Shown here: positions 34,861 to 41,944 of the stretch, one piece after another
Numbering within the stretch: position 1 is the first letter of the stretch
Layout: every line of letters begins with the position of its first letter
Assembly: GCA_965277075.1 (NCBI GenBank)
Contig: OZ255707.1
Location: 744,001-808,000, forward strand
Reading direction: 5' to 3'
DNA length: 64,000 nucleotides
DNA from: Lustribacter sp965277075
GTDB taxonomy: Bacteria > Vulcanimicrobiota > Vulcanimicrobiia > Vulcanimicrobiales > Vulcanimicrobiaceae
Notes under the pieces: model-generated
Database searches by the model: none
What the model was told of the DNA's origin: nothing
Seen by the model: the letters and a program-made list of their open reading frames with translations, nothing else
Made by a program: the position numbers and the translations under genes

Positions 34861-35408
34861 TTCTTACCGGCCTTCCCCGCTTTGCCGAGCTTCTTGCGTA
34901 CGACTTCGCCTTCGTACCGGACGCCTTTGCCCTTGTACGGCTCCGGTGGACGCAGGTCGCGTATCTCTGCGGCAACTTGCCCGACGCGCTGCTTGTCGAT
35001 CCCGTCAACATGCACTTTCGTCGTGCCCTCGACGGCGAACGTAATACCCGTGGGCGCCTTGTATACGACCGGATGCGAATAGCCGAGCGAGAAGTTCAGA
35101 TCGTTACCGGCCTTATTGACACGGTAACCGACGCCTTGCAGCTCGAGACTCTTGCGGAAGCCCTTCGTCACGCCTTCGATCATGTTATGAACGAGCGTGC
35201 GGGTGAGGCCATGCGCCGAGCGCGCGGGCTTTTCGTCGTTCTTTCGCGCGACGACCAGCATGTCGTCTTTGATAGTGACATCGACGACGTTCGTAAGGAT
35301 GTGCTGCGAGAGCTCACCCTTGGGACCTTTCACCTTCACGGTGCCCTCGGCGACGTCAATGTTGACGCCGCCGGGCAACGCGATCGGCAACTTACCAATT
35401 CGTGACAT
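34857..35408 (-). CDS. rplF: 50S ribosomal protein L6
   Basis: 183 residues with MSRIGKLPIALPGGVNIDVA, VKGPKGELS and the C-terminal DLRPPEPYKGKGVRYEGE. The start at ATG 35408 fits family N termini; the longer frame is only part of the repeat element upstream. The upstream micro-ORF stops inside its fourth to sixth codons. Confidence 0.96.
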   Translation of the reverse strand: MSRIGKLPIALPGGVNIDVAEGTVKVKGPKGELSQHILTNVVDVTIKDDMLVVARKNDEKPARSAHGLTRTLVHNMIEGVTKGFRKSLELQGVGYRVNKAGNDLNFSLGYSHPVVYKAPTGITFAVEGTTKVHVDGIDKQRVGQVAAEIRDLRPPEPYKGKGVRYEGEVVRKKLGKAGKAGKK

Positions 35409-35499
35409 TACTTGCGTCCCTGCGGGCCGGCAGTGCGAGCGCCACACGTGGCGCCGCTACAGTCGGCATGCTCTTGCTCAAATACGTGGTGATTCTCAT
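35392..35499 (-). CDS. Bridging micro-ORF ahead of rplF (frame-shifted copy)
   Basis: 35 codons, beginning MRITTYLSKS and continuing PTVAAPRVALALPARRDAS. It matches the other copies up to APRVALAL. A loss of four bases in the hairpin region changes the frame, so the stop is not before rplF but 17 bases inside it. The Shine-Dalgarno (CAGGGA) remains. Start 11 bases after the rpsH stop. Confidence 0.5.
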   Translation of the reverse strand: MRITTYLSKSMPTVAAPRVALALPARRDASNVTNW

Positions 35500-35510
35500 G
35501 CTGCGGACGG

Positions 35511-35912
35511 CTACCATACGTACGCGAGAACTTCGCCGCCGAAGCCTTCGCGTTTGGCGCGTTTGCCCGACATGATGCCCTTGGACGTCGACATGATGAC
35601 GAGTCCGAGGCCGCCGAGGACACGCGGGATCTCCGTCTTCGTCGTGTAGACGCGCAGACCGGGGCGCGAAATGCGCCGCAGTCCGGTGATGACTTTCTCT
35701 TTTTCCGGGCCGTACTTGAGCTGGATGCGAAGGGTGCCTTGCGGCCCTTCTTTGACCTCTTCGATGCTCGTGACGAAGCCCTCGTCGGCAAGGATTTGCG
35801 CGACGGCCTTCTTCATCTTCGAGGCCGGAATGTCGACCGTTTGATGGTTCGCGGTATTCGCGTTGCGAATACGCGTCAGCAGATCGGCGATCGGATCGGT
35901 AATGACTCCCAT
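35511..35912 (-). CDS. rpsH: 30S ribosomal protein S8
   Basis: 133 residues: DPIADLLTRIRNANTANHQT, QLKYGPEKEKVITGLRRISR, and the end LGLVIMSTSKGIMSGKRAKR. S8 is the regulator of the spc operon in enterics; whether that is so here cannot be read. Three bases after rpsN. Confidence 0.96.
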   Translation of the reverse strand: MGVITDPIADLLTRIRNANTANHQTVDIPASKMKKAVAQILADEGFVTSIEEVKEGPQGTLRIQLKYGPEKEKVITGLRRISRPGLRVYTTKTEIPRVLGGLGLVIMSTSKGIMSGKRAKREGFGGEVLAYVW

Positions 35913-35915
35913 CGT

Positions 35916-36101
35916 CTACCAGCTCGCTTTCGTGATGCCCGGGATGAATCCGCGATGCGCGTTCTCGCGGAAACAGATGCGGCACATCGCGAACTTGCGC
36001 AGAAAACCACGTGGCCGGCCGCACACGCGACACCGGTTGTGCGCCCGCACTTCGAACTTCGGTTTCTGTTTCGATTTCTCAATCGAACTCGTCTTCGCCA
36101 T
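35916..36101 (-). CDS. rpsN: 30S ribosomal protein S14 (zinc-binding type)
   Basis: 61 residues with two CxxC pairs (CRVCGRP and CRICFREN), the short zinc form (RNRCRVCG-like HNRCRVCGRPRGFLRKFAMC). Start ATG 36101, one base after the stop of the upstream micro-ORF. A longer in-frame start upstream lies in the repeat element and is not needed. Confidence 0.96.
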   Translation of the reverse strand: MAKTSSIEKSKQKPKFEVRAHNRCRVCGRPRGFLRKFAMCRICFRENAHRGFIPGITKASW

Positions 36102-36102
36102 C

Positions 36103-36198
36103 TTAGTTGCGTCCCTTCGGGCCACAACATAGTGCAAGCGCCACACGTGGCGCCTCCGCGGCCGTCATATCATTGCTGTTCTTCGTGCCCAGAGCCAT
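36103..36198 (-). CDS. Bridging micro-ORF ahead of rpsN
   Basis: 31 codons: a variable start (MALGTKNSND) and the conserved end EAPRVALALCCGPKGRN. It begins two bases after the stop of an identical-type ORF and ends one base before rpsN. AAGGGA within GPKG is the Shine-Dalgarno for rpsN; it is paired inside a hairpin formed by GTTGTG and CGCAAC. Confidence 0.6.
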   Translation of the reverse strand: MALGTKNSNDMTAAEAPRVALALCCGPKGRN

Positions 36199-36200
36199 AC

Positions 36201-36296
36201 TTAGTTACGTCCCTTCGGGCCGCAACGCAGTGCAAGCGCCACACGGGGCGCCTCCGCGGCCGTCATGATCGTGGTGTTGTTCGTCCCGAACGTCAT
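36201..36296 (-). CDS. Bridging micro-ORF after rplE (first of a tandem pair)
   Basis: 31 codons: MTFGTNNTTI, then EAPRVALALRCGPKGRN. It starts one base after the rplE stop and its own AAGGGA would serve the next micro-ORF. It and the copy at 36103-36198 form a direct tandem; their last 63 bases are nearly identical, and four of the five differences are third-codon-position changes. Confidence 0.6.
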   Translation of the reverse strand: MTFGTNNTTIMTAAEAPRVALALRCGPKGRN

Positions 36297-36297
36297 G

Positions 36298-36873
36298 TTA
36301 GGAAACCATCCCCACGCGCTCGCCGGCGCCTTTTTGTAACGGCAATCCCATCGATTCCAGGAACGTCGTCGCTTCTTCGTCGGTCTTGGCCGTCGTCACG
36401 ATGACGATGTCCATGCCGCGCGCTTTGTCGACCTTGTCGAAGTTGATCTCCGGAAACACGAGTTGCTCCCGAAGACCCATGTTGTAGTTGCCGCGTCCGT
36501 CGAACGACTTGCGCGAGAGCCCGCGGAAGTCGCGAATGCGCGGCAGAACGATATTGAACAGCTTATCGAGGAACACGTACATGCGCTCGCCGCGCAGCGT
36601 CACCTTACCGCCGATGTTCATGCCTTCGCGCAGTTTGAACGCCGCGATCGACTTCTTTGCCTTCGTGACGATCGGTTTTTGGCCGGTGATCGTCTGCAGC
36701 TCTTGCAGCGCAACGTCCAGCGCCTTCGAGTTGATGATCGCGTCACCAACGGACATGTTGATGACGACCTTATCCAACTTCGGTATCTGGTGCACGTTCG
36801 TATAGCCGAACGTCTCCTTCAGCTGTGGGACGACGTTGTGTTGATACTTCTCTTTGAGACGCGGCGTCGGCAT
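36298..36873 (-). CDS. rplE: 50S ribosomal protein L5
   Basis: 191 residues: MPTPRLKEKYQHNVVPQLKE, the 5S-rRNA-binding DKVVINMSVGDAIINSKALD, GGKVTLRGERMYVFLDKL and RDFRGLSRKSFDGRGNY. ATG 36873 overlaps the micro-ORF's stop by one base (TGATG). Confidence 0.97.
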   Translation of the reverse strand: MPTPRLKEKYQHNVVPQLKETFGYTNVHQIPKLDKVVINMSVGDAIINSKALDVALQELQTITGQKPIVTKAKKSIAAFKLREGMNIGGKVTLRGERMYVFLDKLFNIVLPRIRDFRGLSRKSFDGRGNYNMGLREQLVFPEINFDKVDKARGMDIVIVTTAKTDEEATTFLESMGLPLQKGAGERVGMVS

Positions 36874-36968
36874 CAGTTGCGCCCCTTCGGGCCGCAACGG
36901 GGAGCAAGCGCCACACGGGGCGCCTTTGCAGCCGGCACGATCGCCTCGCTAGACACGGTGTAAGACAT
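36873..36968 (-). CDS. Bridging micro-ORF ahead of rplE
   Basis: 31 codons: MSYTVSSEAI, then VPAAKAPRVALAPRCGPKGRN in two parts. It starts eight bases after the rplX stop and its TGA shares a base with the rplE ATG. AAGGGG in the GPKG codons is the rplE Shine-Dalgarno, paired in a GTTGCG / CGCAAC hairpin. Confidence 0.6.
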   Translation of the reverse strand: MSYTVSSEAIVPAAKAPRVALAPRCGPKGRN

Positions 36969-36976
36969 GAGCTTCG

Positions 36977-37345
36977 TTATTTCCCGGCCTTGACGGGCAC
37001 GAGCAACTGTTCGCCGGATTTCGCGACGCGCACGCTGGTGCCGTCGTTCGTCCTGATGCGGCGGACGCGCGTCGGCGCGTTCGTCTTGGGATCGATCACT
37101 TGGAGCGCGCTCATCGGAATCGGCGCTTCTTTTTCGAAGATGCCACCCGATCGCGAGCCGTCCTGACCTTGTTTCGTGTGACGCTTTACAACGTTGAGAC
37201 CCTCGACGGTCGCGGCACCGTCCTTCGGAAAGACCGCCTTGACGATTCCGCGCTTGCCCTTCTCTTTGCCGCGCCGCAGCATGACGGTATCACCCGCCAC
37301 GATCTTCGGCTTACGAATCGAATAATCGACATGAGGCTTGGCCAT
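36977..37345 (-). CDS. rplX: 50S ribosomal protein L24
   Basis: 122 residues, a little longer than usual. The KOW motif is in VAGDTVMLRRGKEKGKRGIV; GLNVVKRHTKQGQDG and the end VRRIRTNDGTSVRVAKSGEQ follow. ATG 37345 overlaps the short bridging ORF's stop. Confidence 0.96.
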   Translation of the reverse strand: MAKPHVDYSIRKPKIVAGDTVMLRRGKEKGKRGIVKAVFPKDGAATVEGLNVVKRHTKQGQDGSRSGGIFEKEAPIPMSALQVIDPKTNAPTRVRRIRTNDGTSVRVAKSGEQLLVPVKAGK

Positions 37346-37401
37346 TAGTTGCCTCCCTCCGCAGTCGGCTCGATCATCTCGATGAACGTGGAGAAGGGCA
37401 T
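37345..37401 (-). CDS. Bridging micro-ORF ahead of rplX (short variant)
   Basis: 18 codons, MPFSTFIEMIEPTAEGGN. It starts one base after the rplN stop and its TAA overlaps the rplX ATG by one base. It has the start part and the last Shine-Dalgarno codons of the longer copies (PTA, then EGGN) but lacks the APRVALxLRCGPK middle, as if that part had been deleted. Confidence 0.5.
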   Translation of the reverse strand: MPFSTFIEMIEPTAEGGN

Positions 37402-37402
37402 C

Positions 37403-37780
37403 CTACAAGACCTCGGGTGCGAGCGACGCGATTTTCAAGAAGCCGCGGTCCCGTAATTCTCGGCAGACAGGCCCGAAGACACGCGTGCCGCGGGGATCGA
37501 GGTTATCCTTATCGCCCTTGATGATGACGCACGCGTTGTCGTCGAATTTGATGACCGAACCGTCGGGACGGCGCATCGGCTGCGACGTGCGCACGACAAC
37601 CGCTTTGACGACTTGGCCTTTCTTGACGGCCGCGCCGGGAATCGCCGATTTGACGGTACCAACGATGATATCGCCGACGAACGCGTACGGATGACGGCTG
37701 CCGCCGGCGACGTGAATGCAGAGCAGTTCGCGCGCGCCGCTGTTGTCGGCCACCTTGAGACGCGTCTCTTGCTGAATCAT
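37403..37780 (-). CDS. rplN: 50S ribosomal protein L14
   Basis: 125 residues: MIQQETRLKVADNSGARELL, the beta-barrel GDIIVGTVKSAIPGAAVKKG and RVFGPVCRELRDRGFLKIAS. It overlaps the rpsQ stop by four bases. Confidence 0.97.
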   Translation of the reverse strand: MIQQETRLKVADNSGARELLCIHVAGGSRHPYAFVGDIIVGTVKSAIPGAAVKKGQVVKAVVVRTSQPMRRPDGSVIKFDDNACVIIKGDKDNLDPRGTRVFGPVCRELRDRGFLKIASLAPEVL

Positions 37781-38088
37781 CGTGCTTTCTCCAGGATCTC
37801 AAGTAGGCGCCAGCGCTTCTCTTTCGAGTACGGGCGGCATTCCTGAATCCGAACGAGATCGCCGATACCCGCCGTGTTCGCCTCGTCGTGCGCTTTGTAA
37901 CGCCGCGACTGCCGCACGACTTTCTTGTAGACCGGATGCGGAACGCGCGTTTCGGCGACGACCACGATCGTCTTGTCCATCTTATTGCTCGCGACGCGAC
38001 CTTGCTTCACGCGACGGCGATTGCGGCCGCGTTCGTTCCCGGTCGACGGCGCGGCCGATGCGGCTGCATCGAAATTAGGCTGCTCCAT
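37777..38088 (-). CDS. rpsQ: 30S ribosomal protein S17 with N-terminal extension
   Basis: 103 residues. The core is RNRRRVKQGRVASNKMDKTI followed by VVAETRVPHPVYKKVVRQSR. It is preceded by about 20 residues (MEQPNFDAAASAAPSTGNER) not found in usual S17. ATG 38088 lies within the end of rpmC (14-base overlap). A longer frame upstream only reads through the repeat copies. Confidence 0.94.
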   Translation of the reverse strand: MEQPNFDAAASAAPSTGNERGRNRRRVKQGRVASNKMDKTIVVVAETRVPHPVYKKVVRQSRRYKAHDEANTAGIGDLVRIQECRPYSKEKRWRLLEILEKAR

Positions 38089-38338
38089 CACGTTCCTCGG
38101 TCTTGCCCTGAGCTCGTCGAGCGGCACTGCCCTGAGCTCGTCGAAGGGACTTCTCACAGATCGCAGTTTGAATTTGCGCATACGTACGGCGCGCGGCTTT
38201 CACTTTCGAAAAATCCGAAAGATGGCCGGTGCGTAGCGCGAAGCGCAGGTTGAATAACTCTTCTTTGGTCTCGCGAGCTTTCGTCTCGAGATCCGCAATC
38301 GTCAACTCGCGTAGCGCGCGAAGATCGTTGCGTTTCAT
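38075..38338 (-). CDS. rpmC: 50S ribosomal protein L29 with repeat-derived C terminus
   Basis: 87 residues against 60-70 usual. The core is normal (MKRNDLRALRELTIADLETK, then NLRFALRTGHLSDFSKVKAA). After residue 62 the chain reads SLRRAQGSAARRAQGKTEER, which is the translation of two tandem REP-like repeats. The repeats must have entered in frame near the original stop and the ribosome evidently tolerates the tail. Confidence 0.93.
   Translation of the reverse strand: MKRNDLRALRELTIADLETKARETKEELFNLRFALRTGHLSDFSKVKAARRTYAQIQTAICEKSLRRAQGSAARRAQGKTEERDGAA
38105..38151. repeat. Two tandem REP-like repeats inside rpmC
   Basis: CCCTGAGCTCGTCGAGCGG and CCCTGAGCTCGTCGAAGGG lie 24 bases apart. They are the reverse of the family CCCTTCGACnnGCTCAGGG seen at 17569-17587. 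They sit in coding sequence of rpmC, just before rpsQ. Confidence 0.8.
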
Positions 38339-38763
38339 GACGTCACCGCTACTTCATCGGCGCGAGATACGAATTTTGTCGAAATCGGCAGCTTTTGCGC
38401 GGCAAGCCGCATCGCTTCTTTTGCGACCGATTCGGGAACGCCGGCGATCTCGAACAACACGCGCCCCGGACGCACGACGGCGACCCAGAACTCGGGGTTG
38501 CCCTTACCGGAGCCCATGCGCACCTCGGCCGGTTTCTTCGTCACCGACTTGTCGGGGAAAACCTTGATCCAGACTTTTCCGCCGCGCTTGATGTGACGCG
38601 TCATCGCGATACGCGCAGCTTCGATTTGCCGGTTGGTCATCCACACCGGTTCGAGCGCTTGCAATCCGTATTCGCCGAACGTCAACGTGTTGCCGACGAG
38701 CGCCTTACCACGCATACGTCCGCGATGCTGACGGCGCCATTTCACTCGTTTTGGCGTAAGCAT
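38335..38763 (-). CDS. rplP: 50S ribosomal protein L16
   Basis: 142 residues: MLTPKRVKWRRQHRGRMRGK, EARRIAMTRH-like EAARIAMTRHIKRGGKVWIK and GSGKGNPEFWVAVVRPGRVL. It contacts tRNA near the peptidyl-transferase centre. It overlaps rpmC by four bases and rpsC by one. Confidence 0.97.
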   Translation of the reverse strand: MLTPKRVKWRRQHRGRMRGKALVGNTLTFGEYGLQALEPVWMTNRQIEAARIAMTRHIKRGGKVWIKVFPDKSVTKKPAEVRMGSGKGNPEFWVAVVRPGRVLFEIAGVPESVAKEAMRLAAQKLPISTKFVSRADEVAVTS

Positions 38764-39803
38764 TACGGGTTCACCTCACCCGCCGGCTCCGGCGAATCGG
38801 GGTTTTGCGTAGGCGCACCGGGCCGTTCGGCGGCATCGACGGTCGCTTGCGACGCACTATCGACGACCGACGTTTCCCCGACGACCCCGTGACCGTGCTC
38901 GGCCGCAACGTCGTGCGTAGCGGCGCCGGAGAACGGCGAGTTCGGCACGTTGCCGGATTCGGACGGCGCGCCGTCGGTGATCGATTCGAGCGACTGACCA
39001 TCGGCCGTCGCAGCGTGCATCGCTGCTTCGGTGTCGAGGCCGCCCGCCGGCCGATCGGTGCGCGGCCCGCGATCCGGACTCCCAGGACCACGGCCACGCC
39101 CGCCGCGCGTCCCCCGACGGTTCTCGCGGAATTGCGGACGGTCGGCACCGGGCGTAAGCCGTTCGCCGCGCGGCTGATCCGGCAGCACTTCGCCTTTGTA
39201 GATCCAAACTTTCACGCCGATGCGGCCGAAGGTCGTGAACGCCTCGACGTGCGCGTAATCGATGTCCGCCCGCAGCGTGTGCAGCGGCACCTTGCCGTCG
39301 TGGTTGCGTTCGGTTCGTGCAATTTCCGCGCCGCCGAGACGACCCGAGACTTGCACTTTCACGCCACGTGCCCCGGCCTTCATCGTGCGCATGATGCCTT
39401 GTTTCATCGCTCGCCGAAACGCGATGCGCTTCTCGAGTTGATCCACGATATTCTGGCCGACCAGACGCGCGTCGAGTTCGGGAACCTTGATCTCGACGAC
39501 ATTGACTTGGACTTGCTTAGCGGTCAGTTTTTCGAGGTTGCGCCGAATTTCGTCTATACCGACGCCGCGCTTACCGATGATGATACCGGGTTTACCCGTG
39601 TGCACGATCACGCGCGCCTGGTTGGCACGCCGCTCGATCTCGACTTTCGAGATCGCAGCCGCGCGCGTCATGCGCCCGAAGTACTTGCGAATCGCAACGT
39701 CTTCGTGTAGCCAAGCCTGGTAATTCTTTTTCTCGAACCAGCGGCTGTCCCACGTGCGCGTGATGCCGAGACGCAGGCCGACCGGATGTATCTTCTGACC
39801 CAT
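38763..39803 (-). CDS. rpsC: 30S ribosomal protein S3 with long disordered C-terminal tail
   Basis: 346 residues; usual S3 is 210-240. The core is complete: MGQKIHPVGLRLGITRTWDS, the KH domain (GIIIGKRGVGIDEIRRNLEK) and the C-terminal domain (HTLRADIDYAHVEAFTTFGR, then VKVWIYKGE). From about residue 235 there is a tail of 110 residues: first RG-rich (RRGTRGGRGRGPGSPDRGP), then acidic and low in hydrophobics. S3 lies at the mRNA entry; the tail may contact RNA or stay mobile. ATG 39803 matches the family start. Confidence 0.95.
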   Translation of the reverse strand: MGQKIHPVGLRLGITRTWDSRWFEKKNYQAWLHEDVAIRKYFGRMTRAAAISKVEIERRANQARVIVHTGKPGIIIGKRGVGIDEIRRNLEKLTAKQVQVNVVEIKVPELDARLVGQNIVDQLEKRIAFRRAMKQGIMRTMKAGARGVKVQVSGRLGGAEIARTERNHDGKVPLHTLRADIDYAHVEAFTTFGRIGVKVWIYKGEVLPDQPRGERLTPGADRPQFRENRRGTRGGRGRGPGSPDRGPRTDRPAGGLDTEAAMHAATADGQSLESITDGAPSESGNVPNSPFSGAATHDVAAEHGHGVVGETSVVDSASQATVDAAERPGAPTQNPDSPEPAGEVNP

Positions 39804-39804
39804 A

Positions 39805-40320
39805 TTATTCAGCAGCCTCCGCGCTCGGCGCGGCTTTCGGTGGAGCTTTGCGGCGTGACGTCGTCGGTTTCGCGGAAGCCGCCTGCGTGCGGCGCGATTC
39901 AACGGTCGAGAGCGCGATTGCAGCACCGGCACGTTGCCGCGGCTGATGCTTCGCGGGCGTCGGACCGACGGCGATCGTCACGTGCGACATGCGCTTGCGC
40001 TTGAAGTTTGCGCGGCCTTGAGCGCGCGGATCGAGACGTTTGGTCATGCCGCCGCCGGGGCCGCCGTCGACCGTGATCTTGGTGATGAAGAGACCGTCGC
40101 TCGACATGTTGTGATTGTTCTCCGCGTTCGCAACGGCCGACTTGAGCAATTTCTCAAGCGGCTCGGCGGCGAAGACGCCGGCGAACTGCAACAAGACCAG
40201 CGCTTCGCGCACGGACTTGCCGCGTATGGCGTCGGCAACACGACGAAGCTTGCGCGGACCTACGCGCGCAAACTTCAAATGCGCGACGGCCTGTTGCGCT
40301 TGCGCGGCAACCGCGGTCAT
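39805..40320 (-). CDS. rplV: 50S ribosomal protein L22 with extended C terminus
   Basis: 171 residues; usual L22 is about 110-120. The core has HLKFARVGPRKLRRVADAIR, EKLLKSAVANAENNHNMSSD and the tunnel hairpin DPRAQGRANFKRKRMSHVTI. After it come about 55 residues rich in Ala, Pro and Lys (KPTTSRRKAPPKAAPSAEAA). ATG 40320 follows AAGGAG. Confidence 0.95.
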   Translation of the reverse strand: MTAVAAQAQQAVAHLKFARVGPRKLRRVADAIRGKSVREALVLLQFAGVFAAEPLEKLLKSAVANAENNHNMSSDGLFITKITVDGGPGGGMTKRLDPRAQGRANFKRKRMSHVTIAVGPTPAKHQPRQRAGAAIALSTVESRRTQAASAKPTTSRRKAPPKAAPSAEAAE

Positions 40321-40333
40321 GAGCGATGCTCCT

Positions 40334-40609
40334 TCACTTGACGGCCGCCTTATCGCCGGCATGACCTTTGAAAATTCGCGTGGGCGAAAACTCGCCGAGC
40401 TTGTGCCCGACCATGTTCTCGGTGATGAACACCGGAATGTGCGCTTTGCCGTTGTGCACGCTGATCGTGTGACCGACCATCTGCGGCACGATCGTCGACG
40501 ACCGCGACCATGTCTTGATGACGCGCTTCTCGCGCGTGGAATTCATCTGCTCGACTTTGTTGAGCAGATGATCCGCGACGAACGGGCCTTTCTTCAGACT
40601 GCGACCCAC
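40334..40609 (-). CDS. rpsS: 30S ribosomal protein S19
   Basis: 91 residues: MGRSLKKGPFVADHLLNKVE, then SRSSTIVPQMVGHTISVHNG and GHKLGEFSPTRIFKGHAGDK. The start is GTG 40609, sharing a base with the TAG of the bridging ORF. Confidence 0.97.
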   Translation of the reverse strand: MGRSLKKGPFVADHLLNKVEQMNSTREKRVIKTWSRSSTIVPQMVGHTISVHNGKAHIPVFITENMVGHKLGEFSPTRIFKGHAGDKAAVK

Positions 40610-40704
40610 TAGTTACGTCCCTTCGGGCCGTAACGCAGTACGAGCGCCACACGTGGCGCCTCCGCGACCGGCATACGATTGCTGAGGATACGAGCGAAAA
40701 GCAT
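40609..40704 (-). CDS. Bridging micro-ORF ahead of rpsS
   Basis: 31 codons: MLFARILSNR, then EAPRVALVLRYGPKGRN. It starts two bases after the rplB stop; its TAG shares a base with the rpsS GTG. In this copy both arms of the hairpin are changed together (GTTACG with CGTAAC instead of GTTGCG with CGCAAC), which keeps pairing while also altering the coded residue (Cys to Tyr). Confidence 0.62.
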   Translation of the reverse strand: MLFARILSNRMPVAEAPRVALVLRYGPKGRN

Positions 40705-40706
40705 GA

Positions 40707-41534
40707 CTATTTGCCTTTCCGCTTGCGGACGACCATTTTAGCGGTGCGCTTGTTGCGGCGCGTCTTTTTGCCCATCGTCATCTGACCCCACGGTGTCGTC
40801 GGCGGCCGCCCCGACGTCGAGCGCGCCTCACCGCCGCCGTGCGGATGGTCGACCGGATTCATCGCAATACCCCGAACCGACGGCCGCTTGCCGAGATGAC
40901 GGCTGCGGCCCGCCGTCCCGATCACTTCATTCTCGTGATCGAGGTTGCCGAGTTGACCGATTGTCGCGCGGCAGACCGTCTGAATACGGCGCACTTCGCC
41001 GGACGGCATACGAACTTGCGCGTACGCGCCTTCCTTCGCCATCAACTGCGCGGCGGAACCGGCCGAGCGAACGAGTTTCCCGCCCTCGCCCGGGCGCAGT
41101 TCGATATTGTGAACGACCGTGCCGAGCGGAATGTTCGCCAGGGGCAACGCATTGCCGATCTTGATATCCGCTTTCTCTCCGGACTCGACGACTGCGCCGA
41201 TCTCAAGACCGACGGGCGCAAGGATATAGCGCTTCTCGCCGTCACGATAGTGCAGAAGGGCAATGCGGGCGGTGCGGTTCGGATCGTATTCGATCGCCGC
41301 GACCTTCGCCGGAATCGCATCTTTCGTTCGTTTGAAGTCGACGATGCGGTACTGTTTGCGCGTGCCGCCGCCTTTGTGGCGCGTCGTGATGTGACCGTTG
41401 TTGTTGCGGCCTGAGTGCTTCTTGCGCACCTCGAGCAGCGACTTCTCCGGATCTTTCTTCGTAATGCCGCTGAAATCGGCCGACGTGATGAAGCGGCGGC
41501 CGGCGCTGGTGGGCTTATACTTCTTGACTGCCAT
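40707..41534 (-). CDS. rplB: 50S ribosomal protein L2
   Basis: 275 residues: KKYKPTSAGRRFITSADFSG, GRNNNGHITTRHKGGGTRKQ, EVRRIQTVCRATIGQLGNLD and the peptidyl-transferase His region MNPVDHPHGGGEARS. One base separates it from the micro-ORF upstream. Confidence 0.98.
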   Translation of the reverse strand: MAVKKYKPTSAGRRFITSADFSGITKKDPEKSLLEVRKKHSGRNNNGHITTRHKGGGTRKQYRIVDFKRTKDAIPAKVAAIEYDPNRTARIALLHYRDGEKRYILAPVGLEIGAVVESGEKADIKIGNALPLANIPLGTVVHNIELRPGEGGKLVRSAGSAAQLMAKEGAYAQVRMPSGEVRRIQTVCRATIGQLGNLDHENEVIGTAGRSRHLGKRPSVRGIAMNPVDHPHGGGEARSTSGRPPTTPWGQMTMGKKTRRNKRTAKMVVRKRKGK

Positions 41535-41535
41535 G

Positions 41536-41637
41536 TTATTGGTTGCGTCCCTTCGGGCCGCAACGCAGGACGAGCGCCGTACGTGGCGCCGCTGCAGTCG
41601 GCACGATGTTCTCGGAAACGATCATGTTTGACATCAT
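41536..41637 (-). CDS. Bridging micro-ORF ahead of rplB
   Basis: 33 codons: MMSNMIVSENIV, then AAAPRTALVLRCGPKGRNQ. It starts one base after the rplW stop and ends one base before the rplB ATG. AAGGGA of the GPKG codons is the only Shine-Dalgarno near rplB. It has one codon (Gln) more at the end than the others, like the C terminus of L4. Confidence 0.6.
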   Translation of the reverse strand: MMSNMIVSENIVPTAAAPRTALVLRCGPKGRNQ

Positions 41638-41638
41638 C

Positions 41639-41944
41639 CTACTGCTCGAAATAGTTGACGCCGCCGACTTCGATCTTCTGGCCGGCTGCGAGCGTGATGA
41701 TGGCTTTTTTCCAGTCGGACTGTTTGCCCGACGTCCGCACGCCGCGGCGCGCGAAATTCTTCGACTTGCCGCCGACGTTGACCGTATTGATCTTGATCAC
41801 GTCGACCTTGAAGATTTCGCGGATGGCAGACTTGATCTGCGTCTTCGACGCCGAGGTGTGCACCTCGAACGTATACTGCTGCACCGACGTCCCGGCCATC
41901 GATTTCTCGGTGATGACCGGCGCGATGATGATGTCGCGAGCCAT
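41639..41944 (-). CDS. rplW: 50S ribosomal protein L23
   Basis: 101 residues: MARDIIIAPVITEKSMAGTS, YTFEVHTSASKTQIKSAIRE and VNVGGKSKNFARRGVRTSGK. L23 is the docking point for SRP and trigger factor at the exit tunnel. ATG 41944 shares a base with the rplD stop; an ATG one codon earlier is possible. Confidence 0.96.
   Translation of the reverse strand: MARDIIIAPVITEKSMAGTSVQQYTFEVHTSASKTQIKSAIREIFKVDVIKINTVNVGGKSKNFARRGVRTSGKQSDWKKAIITLAAGQKIEVGGVNYFEQ

Noticed and set aside
36102..36146. N-terminal extension of S14 (and similar ones of L5, L6, S19 side frames) through the repeat element
   Set aside because: These frames are open only because the repeat lacks stops in them. The family starts (MAKTS, MPTPR, MSRIG) each have AAGGGA-type sites at the right distance, and the extensions differ in frame between copies.
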